Part shown: piece by piece, positions 22,561 through 35,509 of the stretch
Position numbering within the stretch: position 1 is the first letter of the stretch
Layout of the letters: each line of letters begins with the position of its first letter
Assembly (NCBI GenBank): GCA_037951105.1
Contig: JBAMJV010005504.1
Span: 372,001 to 436,000 of the forward strand
Direction of reading: 5' to 3'
Source: Echinarachnius parma
Lineage: Eukaryota > Echinodermata > Echinoidea > Clypeasteroida > Echinarachniidae
Length of the DNA stretch: 64,000 nt
Position numbers and translations under genes: made by a program
The notes under the pieces: generated by a model
Seen by the model: the letters and a program-made list of their open reading frames with translations, nothing else
What the model was told of the DNA's origin: nothing
The model's database searches: none

Positions 22561-24978
22561 CTAGTAACTACAGATCCACACACATCCATAAAGATGGCCT
22601 CAAGTGGACTAAAACAATTATAATATCGATCAGTCCTATAGCGCCTATCACAATCGATAATCATCTTTAGGCGCTTTACAACCTTTGAGATCGTGTACCC
22701 CGGAGCAATATCCTTAGGCGAAGGTACACCAGTCACCCTATAGACTCATTGTAAGTAAGTACTATAGACACTCCCCATCACGTGCAAGTGGGAGGCAACG
22801 TTCAAACCATACTTGCACAGTGTTCACCAAACAAGTGATAATATGGAACCAACAACCAATACAGTCATGGCACAGGATGTTAGGGTAAACCAACTTTAGC
22901 CACCCAGGAACACAGGGAATAATTTTCCCCTTAAAGTTGATTAATAATTTCAGCCGATGGATAAATATTTCAAATGAAATTCTGACACTACTATGGATAG
23001 TAGTCATGTATAGCACTATAGCAGTCATGCAAAAATGCACAGCAAATTGCGATGCGATACCAGGAAAATTATTCCATGGAACATATCAAAGTTTATAAAC
23101 ACTCTGATATTCATAATTAAGAACTAAAAACAACGCTGTTGATCAAACAACCCAATCCTATTGTTTGACCTCATTGCAACCCTTAGAGGTATAGTAGGTC
23201 AGACGGCCTAATAGAGATCCCCCACCCGAGAGGACTCATGTAAACATGTGCAACGAACAAACTCGGGCTGCTTGCCCATAGGATCGGGGCAGAGAAAAGG
23301 ACGCGAACTGTAACGATAGCACACCCAAGCTCGCAGGCAGTGGCCATCCGATCGCCGATAAAGAATACGGAACTTGAGAGTAAGTCGAATTCGTTACACA
23401 TGCCTATAATATCGCCAGCGCGGGAAGGGTCCGAAAATAAAATCATAGAGCCAGTGAACTAATAAAACTGGCGCTCCAAAATGAAGACAATAATATAGTC
23501 AGCGCAGGAAAGGAGCTCAAAAATGAAAACAGAGCCCGTTCCATACGCCCTGTAATATCGCCCGTCCACCGGGAAGAGTGCGATAAGGTAGCGAATTCAG
23601 GAATTAGTGACTCCAAAAATCCAAGAAGATAATGAGGCTCACACGAACACCCTATAACCGTGATCGCCTTGCCCAGAAGCTCGGCAAGGCCAATACAAAT
23701 ATGGAGCTAATAAATGAGCGATCATACAGGGCCCCAAATATGCAACTAAGTCCACTCCATACGCCCTGTGACATCCCCCGTAGGCACGGGAAAAGGGGCA
23801 GATAAATAGAAATAACCCATTCGTACATCGAACACCACCGAGCGGAGATGGAGTAACGTCGAATAGCGCTTTCAGATCCGAACATAAAAAGTACCGTACG
23901 GCGAAAGGCTATATTATAAATGTATAATATCGTTTCCCATATTACTGAATACCGATAGTTTGACGGCACAGAGCAAAACCTTAGGCTTAGAGTTAGATCC
24001 ATAAAACCAAGATAGAATTTAGAAATTATACGAGCAACTGCATAAACTCATAGAAACACATTTTTAATGTAAAACATTTTCAAGAATTTGCAAATTTTCC
24101 TCCAAATCAACTTCTTGTCAACCCATTAAGAACACAAAAATTAAGTCTCTTCACGGCGCACAATTTTGTGTTGCATCGAAATGCACGCTGCCACTGGTGC
24201 GCGGCAAGGCGTGCAACGCCTCGGGACGCTTGTTCAATTCAGGAATAGGTGGAATTGTTTACTAAGCATCCATTTATTATCCTCCATTAATGCACCAAAT
24301 TCAACTTTGAAAAAAGATTCGACAATTTTCCAGGTGAATTTGCATGTCCAATAATACAACCCGTTCAGTAATACAACTGTAGGCTACAGCCTCGATAATC
24401 TTGCATCTGACGCATAAATATCTGCCATACGTATGATGCAGTGTCCGAATATGGCCCCCCTAATAATAATAATATTTAACAACAAATATCTGAAGAAATA
24501 TCTTTGAAGAAGCCACAATTTCGTCAAGACTGAACTTCAAATAAAGATGAAACAATGTCATACCTTATTTGCCGACTGCGATCGTAAATTGTCCCGTAAT
24601 ATAATGGCGATTTGCATTTAACTACGTAAACAAAATTGCATTGAAAGAGAGTGTCGTAATATACTAATACTAGTAATAGTAATATGGCCCCCAATAAAAG
24701 GTCCATTATCCTTCATAAATGATGAACTCTTTCCAATAAAAGTGCCACCAAAAAGTTCTTAAAAACTTCAAAATTACATTTATACTCAAATAATTGTATT
24801 CATTGACAAATCTGCCGAATCGGAGCCGATTCTAAAACTATGTCAAATATTCCCCCGTGCAAACAAATTTCCCATTTGTTTGTGGTATACACTTGAATTT
24901 AATAGCGCGCAAAAGATGGGTTTTGCTTGCGCTGCTAAGTTCATAAAAGCCGTACCCCCATCAAAGGGCCCAAAACAA

Positions 24979-25260
24979 TCATGAGAGAAGACGGAAATTT
25001 ACAGGAGTCATCCTTCTTTTCCGTACCCTGATGTAATATAATGCGATGTGGTACACACTTGTTAGTTTGTTACAAAACAAGCTCACCTCGTTAGCGGCAG
25101 AGAGCGAGGTTACAACCCCCATATCAGCCCCCTGCGATATAGGCAGGATCTCGTGCCCGATATGTCGCATCCGATCCCGCCGCGAGCGCGCGGCGTGCAG
25201 AAAGCTTGGAGAACACGCGAAAACCAATCAAGGAGCTGAGGCTGTCGAATCACCCATCCG
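24979..25260 (-). pseudogene. Possible DIRS reverse transcriptase remnant
   Basis: In one minus-strand frame, a STASAPW segment is followed after about 20 residues by RHIGHEILPIS. This could be a corrupted form of the RT stretch running from L-S-T-A-P-R to Y-I-D-D-L-L. Its place between the gag-like and recombinase regions fits DIRS gene order. The Asp-Asp pair is not preserved. Similarity is weak, and the rest of RT, RNase H and methyltransferase could not be recognised in 22600-24950. Confidence 0.35.
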
Positions 25261-25899
25261 TAAGGATATGGGGAGGCCCGATGCCATTTGCCGATAAAAT
25301 ACCGATAAAATACCGAGTCGAAAAGGCAGATAATCAAGGGGGCTGTCGTATCACCCAAACGAACGGGTAAGCCCCAGTGACATACTTGTACAAAACACTC
25401 GTCAGTGTCCGACTTGCGGACCGTACGATACCATGGATGTGCTGATGTATGTACGCTAACATAACACAAGATGGCGCTATATAACTATAAGCAGAGTTAC
25501 GTGCGTACTTGATATGATAGAGAAGAATTTATTACAAAAACATTTCTATAAACATTCGTTCATAATACCACATGCGTCTAACGAACGAATTAATAAATTC
25601 GCCTAGGAATTCCGTAAAGAATATATAATTCTCCAAAATGAGGCTTTGACTAATACTGATAAAGAATCAAAACAGTTATGAAACAGCTAGGATATCCCGA
25701 TCGATAGGATGCCGTTTCTAAATTAAGAGCCATGACAAATCATCCTCTCTTAGCTTCCACTCCGATTGGGCGGAGGGTCAGCTCAATTTATTTCCCATGA
25801 AAGCTTTTAAGCTTTTGGGGAGAGAATAAAAACAAACTATAGCCCAGTATTATATCAACCCAGACTCCGCCGCCTGCACGCGGGCGAGTCTACGTCTGC

Positions 25900-27130
25900 T
25901 CAGGGCCGAGCCGTACATGACGGCGGGTTATATGGCCCGTTCATGTCCACAGAAAACTATCATTCTTCAAGTGCCATCTACCGGCCCGCCCCTACATACC
26001 GGGACCGAGTAGACGGCTAATCCCCTGGCGCAGCGGGCCCGCTGTGCTAGGAGCGCTGGGTTAGAGCGGAGGAGCGGCGATCGCTTCCCCGCGTTAGCAC
26101 TAGTCAGTGCCTAGGGGCCGAAACTACCGCTGGTGCTCGGGCAATAACAGTGGGTTCGGCACTAGCCTTTTTCGAGCTTTCTCGACGATTTAGGCTTTGG
26201 ATTTTCCCTTGTCCGTCCGTTCGAGAACTGGGGCACGGATCAACACGGGTTCAAAAAGCCACAACAAAAATTGAAGAATAGTGTACCGTATACACTCGAA
26301 AAGTGGTGTATAACTGACAACTAACTATAAAATCCAACTCGGTTGGGAAACACGACTAACTATACACGCGGCAACATGGCGTAGATATAGAAAGAAGGTT
26401 GGTGCGGCCACCACGATACAATCAAGTTTGCCTGAACCTCGATCAGCACTTGCATGATGATCGAGAATGGTATTGAAAAACCAAACATGAACCAGTCAGT
26501 TCGGGGCCGTTGATTGATCCATTATTTGCGGCCCATTACACGGAACGTTTGGCCTTCGCTCTAGTGATTCGAGCAGCGCTGGCCTGTACTTCCGCTCCCG
26601 TAGTCCCGGCGGTAACTTCGGCCTCCACTCCGGGCCGGGTGTATCGTGTCTGCGATCATGCGCACGTGCGGTAGGCACTTCGGTTTGTCTTTGTCTTTGT
26701 CTTTGACTTCTTGGTCGGGAAGAGTGTCCTTGGGTCACTACCAGCGCTCTTTCTACTCTTCCCTTTCCACTTGGTTTCGGGGTTAATTTCCGGCTTATCG
26801 AGGCATCAACCTACCGGAGAATTACCCTTCGTACCCACGGGACGACTAGCTTTATCGGGCCACAACCTCCGCTAGTGTCCTTGTTTGTTTGTAGTTTTAG
26901 TCTGCCCCCTGTCCGACTGGCCACTACCAGTCGGTTTATCAGGGAGAGACTGTCTCTTCTTTCCAATTTAAGTACAGACCGTCGTTGGCGTATTATCGTA
27001 CTTATGTTTACTTACCTTGTGATTTTCCAGAAAAATGGCAATCTCCCAATGAGATGAGGACTGTGAAAACAGTGATGAAAAATGCGGTAGAGAATCAAAA
27101 GTTTGCGGGCGCCGCACACCTGACGGTGGT
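25900..27130 (-). pseudogene. DIRS gag-like region, decayed
   Basis: G+C-rich stretch just inside the 5' (right) terminal repeat. Minus-strand frames are rich in Arg, Pro, Ser and Gln (for example RPRSQRQRQRQTEVP within 26496-26738) and interrupted by stops. Basic Pro-rich sequence in this place is typical of DIRS gag, but no conserved motif was recognised, so the call is positional. Confidence 0.4.
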
Positions 27131-27927
27131 CCCAATCAGGCGGCGGCGGCAAAGGAAAAGAGGGAATGGGAAGCGTGTAGCGCCGTTATATAGTGCTGGC
27201 GGGGGACCCCCCGCAGTGCTACAGGGGAGGCTAGGCTTAGCCTCAGACCCTTTTTGATTATTTCTCCTTAGGAGAAATCCTTTGCCGGTAGAATGTGGGT
27301 AGTAAAGGGAATAGCAATTTAATGTTATAGGTAAGTATGGCGTACTCTGACGCAGATACTCGGACCGGTAAAATCACGCAATCGTGCAAGCATCGGCAAA
27401 AATGCACTGTTTGGGGCTTTATATTGCTCTTTTCATATGCAAATAACATTACAAATATTGACGCTTTTATGGAATTACATATCAATCTTTACGGGAAAAT
27501 AGTTACAGACTATCCAAAATTAACTCACATTTCGCAAGAAAAGTATTTTTTCCGAAGTAAATTGGACCTAGAAATCGATCGATAACCCACTGAAACAAGC
27601 CGCTAAAATCGAAGGTTGAAGTTAGCAGCAAGTTTTCGGGTCCCGATATCGCGAGAAGATCGCGAGTGCATGCTATATATTCCTGTTCAATTTCTGACTG
27701 TCAAACAAAGTAACGAACCAAGAATTTCTCGAAAATAACCACTCTTTAAAGTAAATGATATCGATTGCCCCGTTTTTATTTGAATTCCGCTACATTAAGT
27801 GATAATCTTAATTTATTTAACATTTTTATATTTTTTTTTTTTTATTCGGGGCACCGTTTCCGTAAAAACGAAACCGGGTCCCGATTGAAACGGTCGGTAA
27901 CCGGTGTGATCGACCGAACCGACTCAG

Positions 27928-28603
27928 CCTTATTCGTAAGCATTTGTAAGCAATCGTAACATTCGCAAGAAATTCAGCAAATGATTGTTAAGTAATCATC
28001 AGATCGTCTGTGTAAGAGCATCATAAGGAGCATACATGTTCCTAAAATTCGCAACACCCATAAACCACCATAAATTTGAACTTCTCTCTGTTTTTTGGTG
28101 TTTTTTTTTTTGGGGGGGGGGGGGGGAAATGGGATAATTTGCAAATGCGATTAATACTGATTTCCTTTTGTTGTATTTAAGAACTGTGAATTTACTGGGA
28201 ACCACCATCAAGTACAGGAAATTTAGATATTTTGATAAAAAACAGAAATGTGGTACTGGTACAATAGAAGAAATCAAAGGTGGCATGTGCATTCAGTTGG
28301 AAGGGGTATGAATAATCTAGGGCACAACTGTACATACGGATGTACTGACAACCCCAAAACAAAATGCAACAACCATTTTGTTGCGGAGACATACAATACA
28401 AATATTAATTCCAGGATTGAATACGGATACTTTGCTAATTTTGCTGAAGTTTGCTAATCCATTATGCTACTATTACCCGTTATTTGTTTAATTACATGGT
28501 TGTTTTATTGTACTGTAAAAAACAAAACAAAACATCATAATAACACCCCATTTGGATAAGAAATTAGTTTTATACAATGTTCCATTACATGTATATTACT
28601 GGC
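27928..28603. other. Intron 2 sequence with homopolymer tract
   Basis: A T run followed by a G run lies at about 28105-28127. No gene or repeat family was recognised otherwise. Confidence 0.45.
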
Positions 28604-29642
28604 CTGAGTCATGTCGGATATATTCGGAACCGGGTCCCGATAAACTGTAACCGGTCGGGAACCGGTATCCCAATAAATTTTTGCCGTCGAAACTCGGGAC
28701 CAGTAAAATCACGCAATCGTGCAAGCATTGGCAAAAATGCACTGTTTGGGGCTTTATATTGCTCTTTTTATATGCAAATAACATTACAAATATTGACGCT
28801 TTTATGGATTTACATATCAATCTTTACGGGAAAATAGTTACAGACTATCCAGAATTAACTCACGTTTCGCAAGAAAAGTATTTTTTCCGAAGTAAATTGG
28901 ACCTAGAAATCGATCGTTTGTTCAGCATCGCGCCAAGCTGAAACAAGCCGCTAAAATCGAAGGTTGAAGTTAGCAGCAAGTTTTCGGGTCCCGATATCGC
29001 GATAAGATCGCGAGTGCATGCTATATGATATGCTAGCTAACTTCAGTTCCCGGCGCGGCACGCACGCTAACTTCAGTCGGCCAGCTAGCATTGCGGTGCA
29101 CCGCTACGATCGAAATTTCCCGATAATTTGCACACTTTTTTTCATTGTTTCGGGGCTTATTTTTTGTTCTGTTCAGCTTTCAAACGCCATAGAATCATGT
29201 AAGTAGAATATCAAAACATTTTAAAATGGTATAAAATACCCAAATACGTACTTTGAGCCACTTTTTGAATGCACTGGCTCATCAGCTAGATCATACATAC
29301 ACTCCCCGGGAGTGTTGGCCTAACTTTGTGTGATCATCTGTAGGCAATAGCGTTCAAATGACTAGCAATTTTGCGCTTCCTGTTCAATTTCTGACTGTCA
29401 AACGAAGTAACGAACCAAGAATTTCTCGAAAATAACCACACTTTAAAGTAAATGATATCGATTGCCCCGTTTTTATTTGAATTACGCTACATTAAGTGAT
29501 AATCTTAATTTCTTTTTTAACATGTTTATATATTTTGTTTTTATTCGGGGCACCGTTTCCGTAAAAACAAAACCGGGTCCCGATTGAAACGGTCGGTGAT
29601 TGAAACGGTCGGTAACCGGTGTGATCGACCGAACCGACTCAG
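28604..29642. mobile_element. CTGAGTC-ended DNA element, undivided copy
   Basis: A second, uninterrupted 1,039-bp copy of the element at 21394-27927, with the same CTGAGTC/GACTCAG ends. It has about 380 bp (near 29020-29400) missing from the split copy. It contains gtcgaaactcgg, the continuous form of the sequence the DIRS element interrupts elsewhere. No intact gene was recognised. Confidence 0.75.
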
Positions 29643-29699
29643 CCTTAGTTTACAGTCTCATTGATGATACATGTACTTGAAATAAAACAAACACACATG

Positions 29700-31295
29700 G
29701 GCAATTCCACGATAAAGTGGACATGACCACCAAATTTTCAAAATGGTCAGATAGTTTTAATTTTGGTATCAAAATAAAGCTTAAGAACTGAATTTTTAAA
29801 GTCTGACCTTTAAAATAGAAATATACATCAGGAACATATTAAAATATGCGCATAAAATATGAATAATTAATTTTCACTCAAATGTCTGGAAAACGTGTTG
29901 AAAATAAATCAATGTAGCAAGAGCAAGTAAGACAGGAGGTAAACACTTATTATATTTTCTCAGAGGTTTAGGGTTGAATGTAATAAAAAAAATCATTGAA
30001 GTTCATTTTTTTCCTTTTGATATGCTTCAATGAACAATTCATTTATGATAAAGAATATTGTCCCGGTGTTACGGTAAAAACTGATATTTTTAGCATTGTA
30101 AGAAAATTACGAACACAAAAAAAAACACTTAAATTGCCCAAATCTTGACCACACATATCTACCATAAACAAGTATCAAAATGATGATTGGACATTTCATT
30201 AATTAATTAAAAATGGTTGAATAGTGGTCCCGGTGTTACGGTCACTGTAACACCGGGACTGTAACACCGGGACTTACATTGCAATAGTACAGGGAGCATA
30301 GAGAATCACTGCATACTAAAGTGACCAGCTAGTTTCTGTCATGTTGGGGTGGTAGCTTGATGCATACATACTAAATTGTTGCTTGATCTACTACCTAAAG
30401 TAAAAATGTTTTGAGTTTTTAGTAAGACAACCCATTTTTCCATAGACTTTGTACATTACAGTCCCGGTGTTACAGTGCAATTTTGTATACTCTAGTTCAT
30501 AATTATCTTGATAATAGTTTTTTTTTACAAATAACACCCAATTATTATTATTGAGTCTCTACTACACCAAATCAACATAGCCACTTTTCAAAATGTTCAC
30601 TAACTTCACAGAGTTTTGCCAGTAAAGTAAGACAACCTGATTTTCCATAGACTTTGTACATTACAGTCCCGGTGTTACGGTACAATTTTGTATACTCTAG
30701 TTCATAATTATCTTGATAATAGATTTTTTTTACAAATAACACCCAATTATTATTATTGAGTCTCTACTTAACCAAATCGATATAGCCACATTTCAGAATA
30801 TTCACTAACTTCACAGAGTTTTGCCAGTATAGTAAGACAACCTAATTTTCCATAGACTTTGTACATGCCCTTTCAGAGGTCCCGGTGTTACGGTCATGGT
30901 GTTACGGTACAATTTTTTATATGCTAGTTCATAATTATCTTCATGATAGATTTTTTTTCCAATTAACACCTAATTATTATTATTGAGTCTCTACTAAACC
31001 AAATAAATATAGCCAAGTTTCAAAATGTTCATTAACTTCACAGAGTTTTGCCAGTATGTAAAGTGTTAAAAAAAGCATGTCCTTTTTGCGTCCCGGTGTT
31101 ACAGTAGTAATTAATGATGCGTAACTCATTAATAAATGAAAATTTTGTATTAATTTTTCTTCTTCAAAGTTGCTTGTGATAACAGTCAAAGATATACAAT
31201 AAAAGATTGTTCTCATTCTTTACACTTAGTTTGTTATTTACATTTGAAAAGTGAAAATGTGTTCTGAAGTGTCCCGGTGTTATCGTGGAATTGCC
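29700..31295. mobile_element. 1.6-kb GGCAATTCC-ended element with 6-bp duplication
   Basis: Termini GGCAATTCCACGATAA / TTATCGTGGAATTGCC are inverted and are flanked on both sides by cacatg (29694-29699 and 31296-31301). The interior is A+T-rich and carries gtcccggtgttac about seven times; from 30460 to 31091 the spacing is near 205-215 bp with repeated flanking text. No protein was recognised, so it looks non-autonomous. A shorter relative lies at 10894-11224. Confidence 0.85.
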
Positions 31296-31360
31296 CACAT
31301 GTGGATCAATGTAACAATTACACATAATGTGTATACATTATCTGGGGGATAACATATATA

Positions 31361-31773
31361 TTAAAGGGTACCACCACCCAAAAATAGTATCCTTATAAAT
31401 GAAAGGTATCGCTTTAGTATTCCATTCCATCAACAAGTTCAAAAATCAAAAATATGTGTCCAGAAAAAAATATATATAATTGGAAAACGCATCACCATTC
31501 TAAAGCATGCGTTAAGGGGTCTGTATGTACAAGACTAAGTGTGTGCAGAGCGAATGAATCGCCCGGGATTCTATTCTCTCCGAACGTACGCACTCGCAAG
31601 TGTTTGGCCCGTATGGAACCAGGAAATAGTAGTGGTTCCGTAAGTGGGGGAAATTAATTGCTTGTTTATGAATTACACGACCCTTAGCAAAATGTTGGGT
31701 ATCAAATTGATATCACAAAACGGTACCAAAGCATATAATTATATGTTGTTCTTTGCCTGGTGGTCCCCTTTAA
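31361..31773. mobile_element. TTAA-flanked MITE, family T2
   Basis: 413 bp between TTAA sites, ends aaagggtaccaccaccc / gcctggtggtccccttt, close to the 13780 copy in length and order of blocks. Confidence 0.85.
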
Positions 31774-32927
31774 GCTGCACTAGCTTGCAAAACATGTTTA
31801 CTCATTAAACATAACCTACACAACTGCTTGTTCAAGTTACACTTAAATGAAATTCATCATAGATATCTGTTGTTATGAAGATAAGAAGCTATTCAAAAAC
31901 AATAATTCAATTTGTAATTGTTAATACTCAAAAGTTTGTTTCAATCCATTTTTACACACAATTGTAAATGATCATTCAAGTATTCAACTAATGAAGAAAA
32001 AAAACTTCTGTAACTTACATAGCATTTTTTCCAAAGAAAGTCTGGGTGAACTTTGAAGTCATTTTTTTTTTTTCCTCACACTTCAGTACAAGGAATGTCC
32101 TCCAAGTTATATAATCGCACATGTAGAACACAAGCAAATATAATCGGAGTCTGATAGGAAGTGTGTAAATATAGCCTCCTTTATTTAGTGATTGTAATGA
32201 TGTATGTTGCTGTCGGATTAGGGGATTTAACCATTCAAGTTACATGTGTACATCAGAAAATGTACGTAAATTTACACAATGTAACAAATCTTACAATTTG
32301 CTACTTTTTCAAAAAGGTACAAAATAACACAAATTACAAAATCTTGCAAGCAATTCAATTTGTTTAATGTGCACCTTCATCACAATATTATCTTTCAATA
32401 TGTCCACACATAATTGTCTATCTTCATAAAAATTAACACTGGCATCTTCTCTTGTATCTTTTATAGTCTTGTATATATTTGTTCACTCTTTCATATCTTT
32501 CAGGCTAAATGTTCATGTGAACATATTCTTGATTTTGTTTACTTTTTGCATGTACAACACAGTTTGGTTGAATATGGACGAAGGGTTGCAAACTAGTAAT
32601 AAAGGAGCTTGCAAGTATTTAACTAAAGATGACCTCTGAACTGGGCTAGTAACCAATGGCCATATTACACCCCCTCCCCCCCCCCCCCCCCCACCCTAAT
32701 GTATCTATTGACCCAGTTTCCTTCCAAATAGATGAAGGGTTGTAAAATTATTAGAAATAAAGGAGCAAGTAGTGCTGCAGTGAAACGGTTATCCGTACAG
32801 TAACTAACCAAAGGTTCGGGTGGTCGCAATATTCAATTTCACTGTTTCAGTTACCCTTCAGTGCTGTGCAAGTATACTCCTACATGGAGGAGGTTCTGCA
32901 TAATACTGGAAGAAGAAAAAGTTACAT
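31774..32927. other. Intron 2, mostly unrecognised
   Basis: Includes a C run at about 32672-32691 inside a block (32625-32790) that resembles 33240-33540 (gaagggttg, gacct, ctagt motifs). No gene was seen. Confidence 0.45.
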
Positions 32928-33040
32928 TTAAAGCCAAATAACCACACAAGCCCTTTTTTATACTTCAACAATATTGATCAATTAGTTTGGCCAATATAGA
33001 AGATTTCAGTAACTTTCCCGATACTGTTATTTGGCTTTAA
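32928..33040. mobile_element. 113-bp TTAA MITE, deleted T4 copy
   Basis: TTAA at both edges, ends aagccaaataac / gttatttggctt, and the T4 internal string caatattgatcaattagttt. Most of the T4 interior is missing. Confidence 0.75.
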
Positions 33041-33239
33041 GAAGCCAGATATCTACAATAATTTAAAAGAAATAACACAACACCTGCACGTTCACCTCTG
33101 AAAATGCGGAAAATGCTCCTGGATGCAAGTTTGCGTCATTTGAAAGGGAAAAATGCCTGACTGAAGAGTAAACGTATTTCGAGCAGGAACATGATGTACT
33201 CAAGAAGGTTACCTGTTTCCTAAATTTATAACAGTTTCA

Positions 33240-33545
33240 CAACATCATTACTTGCAAGTAAACTTTTTTCTGCACAGGACCCTAATTTAAGATGACCCAT
33301 ATGACCTTTAACCTGGCCTAGTGACCTTTGGACACAATATAGCATCATGTTCACACTAATGCATCTATTGGCCAAGTTTGGTTACAAATGAATGAAGGGT
33401 TGCAAACTTAGGAAGTAGTAAACAGTAAAGTAGCTCCCAAGTAAACTCTAACATTTTTTGTGGACAGACAGAGTGACAGAAGGATGGAAGCCATTTGGAC
33501 TGCTTAGTCTCACTTCCACCTTTCGGCGGGTGCGACAATAAAACC
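33240..33545. repeat. GACCTTTAACC repeat, single unit
   Basis: Shares gacctttaacct, caagtttggttacaaa and ctccacctttcggcgggtgcgacaa-type tail with the tandem block at 35510-36150. It ends about 195 bp before the FOXJ exon 2 donor. Confidence 0.6.
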
Positions 33546-33642
33546 ATAAACTTTTTCATTATGTTGATGATATAATGTGACACACAACTTCTCAAAAATG
33601 GCTGATCATATGAAGTCAGAAACAGTCTGAAATCAACTATTA

Positions 33643-33840
<198 letters not shown>

Positions 33841-34122
33841 TCATAAATTAACACAATAATTCAAATCATGCACATCAAATTTACATTTATCGAATAAAAC
33901 AAATTTTTGCTTAATGAAAGATTGTGCCAAATGGAATTATGAAAGAGAAAGAAGATATGGACAAAAATAGTTCTCTATCACCATTTACTAATAATGTAAC
34001 TTTTTAAGTTACACTTTCATAAAAATGTCAAATGAGATAAGCACATTTGGGTTAAAAGTCACAGAAATAATTAATTTTCATTTAATTTTATTTGGGATAG
34101 ATGGTGACAATTCTGAAAAGCA

Positions 34123-34278
34123 TACCGTATTTGCTGGTGTATTAGCCGCACCTTTTTTCAACAAAAAAAAAATTCAAAAATGGGGGTGCGGTTAATACAC
34201 GGGTGCGGTTTATAGCGTATTAACCGCACTTTTTCCCCAAAAAAAGGGGGTGCGGTTTATACACCGGCAAAAACAGTA
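34123..34278. mobile_element. Small MITE with repeated GGTGCGGTT
   Basis: Inverted ends taccgtatttgctggtgtat / atacaccggcaaaaacagta, with ggtgcggtt(a/t)ata repeated in both orientations inside. About 156 bp, non-coding. Confidence 0.75.
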
Positions 34279-35505
34279 ATCCTATCTTTACAGATAAATA
34301 ACAAAACAGTTAATTACCAGAGATGCAAACTTTTGAAAACAAGAATTAGGGAGGATTTTACATCTAAGCAAAAAGTGAGCATAGCGCACATCACAAGCGC
34401 TCGTCCCTTACCGCTTAAGGGCCCTGGAAGCTCAAGGGTTCTAGATGCTCTCTGGTGCAATCTGAGCCCTAATTTTGGAGCATTTTACAGGTTTATTTAG
34501 TTCAATATTTTTCCATCTTTTTTTTACATAACAAATATTTTACAGAAAAATTATAAAATGTGCACTTTTTGGGGAACATACAAAATTGAAGGGACAAGAG
34601 ATGATATAACCAAAACTACATGCTGAAGTTAGCGCACAATATTTTGCATTCAGTTGTTGTTGTTTTAATAGCGGTAGTACGTGTGTTATATTACTCAGTG
34701 GCCAGTACAAAACTTAACTGTCGTTCTTTTTTCGGGAGGATAAGGATAGTGATCGGGAGGGCGGGAGTTGGGGTGAATTTTCGGGAGCCTCCCGATGAAA
34801 TTGGGAGGATAGCCATCTCCGTTAGTTACACGTAAGCTCTAATTCAGATTTATGACAATGATGATTGAAATAAGAAAACTTGTTTGTTGAGAATCTGTTT
34901 TCTCTCTATTTTTCTAACTTTTATATAAAAACAACTTTCATGCCAACATGTCCAACATTTACCATGTGAGCAAGGGTGGCGCATCATTCAAAATCACTCA
35001 TACTGTAGTATGGGCTAATCCCATGAGGCTGCTATTAGAGAAATAGGTAAAACCAGAAGCATCTGAAAACGCAACTCTTCCCCTTTAAATATGGTACAAA
35101 ATATGTATATTTTTATAATTACCTTCATACCTATTATTTTCCAACTATACCATTCATTCTGGGCCATACTGTAGTACTGGCAATATGAAGCTATGTTGTT
35201 TCTGTATTGAACTTATTTAAACTACAAACGAAAAAGCAATCACTTGACTTGACAAGTATGATAATACTTGGATAAGTCTCCTGTCAATTCCACTTTGAAA
35301 TAGTAAGACTAAACACCGACACCAACACTGAACTTGAAATGATTTTCATTTCAATCCCTTAGGCATTTGTGTTCTAAGGTCAATGGAGGTTTGCATGTAA
35401 ATGTAAACACTAACACAAATTTGGCTGATCAGGAGACGATGCTAAACACTGTCAGCTACCGTGTGGCACTGCAGGAAATATGTTAAAAAGGCGATAGCCG
35501 TAAAG
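34279..35505. other. Intron 1, no feature recognised
   Basis: A+T-rich sequence with no conserved exon. A patch at 34730-34800 is rich in gggagg/cgggag. Confidence 0.4.
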
Positions 35506-35509
35506 TGTC

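Larger units (their letters stand above)
21483..27358 (-). mobile_element. DIRS-type tyrosine-recombinase retrotransposon (decayed)
   Basis: A 5,876-bp element read on the minus strand (5' end at the right). It has inverted terminal repeats at about 21504-21735 and 27141-27358 that share over 180 bp of near-identical inverted sequence. Beside the left repeat is an internal complementary region whose two halves match the outer ends of both terminal repeats. This is the diagnostic DIRS layout, used by the family to form a circular cDNA that its tyrosine recombinase integrates. The order of remnants fits: gag-like Pro/Arg-rich sequence at the right, RT-like scraps in the middle, tyrosine recombinase at the left. 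All reading frames are broken. There is no target duplication, and the flanks (gtcgaaa and ctcgg) are continuous in the related repeat at 28604-29642. It lies in FOXJ intron 2, in the same transcriptional sense. Confidence 0.9.
21394..27927. mobile_element. CTGAGTC-ended DNA element, split by the DIRS insertion
   Basis: Outer element starting CTGAGTCATGTCGG and ending CCGAACCGACTCAG (inverted termini), with internal blocks such as accgggtcccgat near both ends. The DIRS element divides it into 21394-21482 and 27359-27927. It belongs to the same family as 28604-29642 and is itself set in a repeat rich in cattcgtaag motifs. No coding capacity was seen. Confidence 0.75.
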
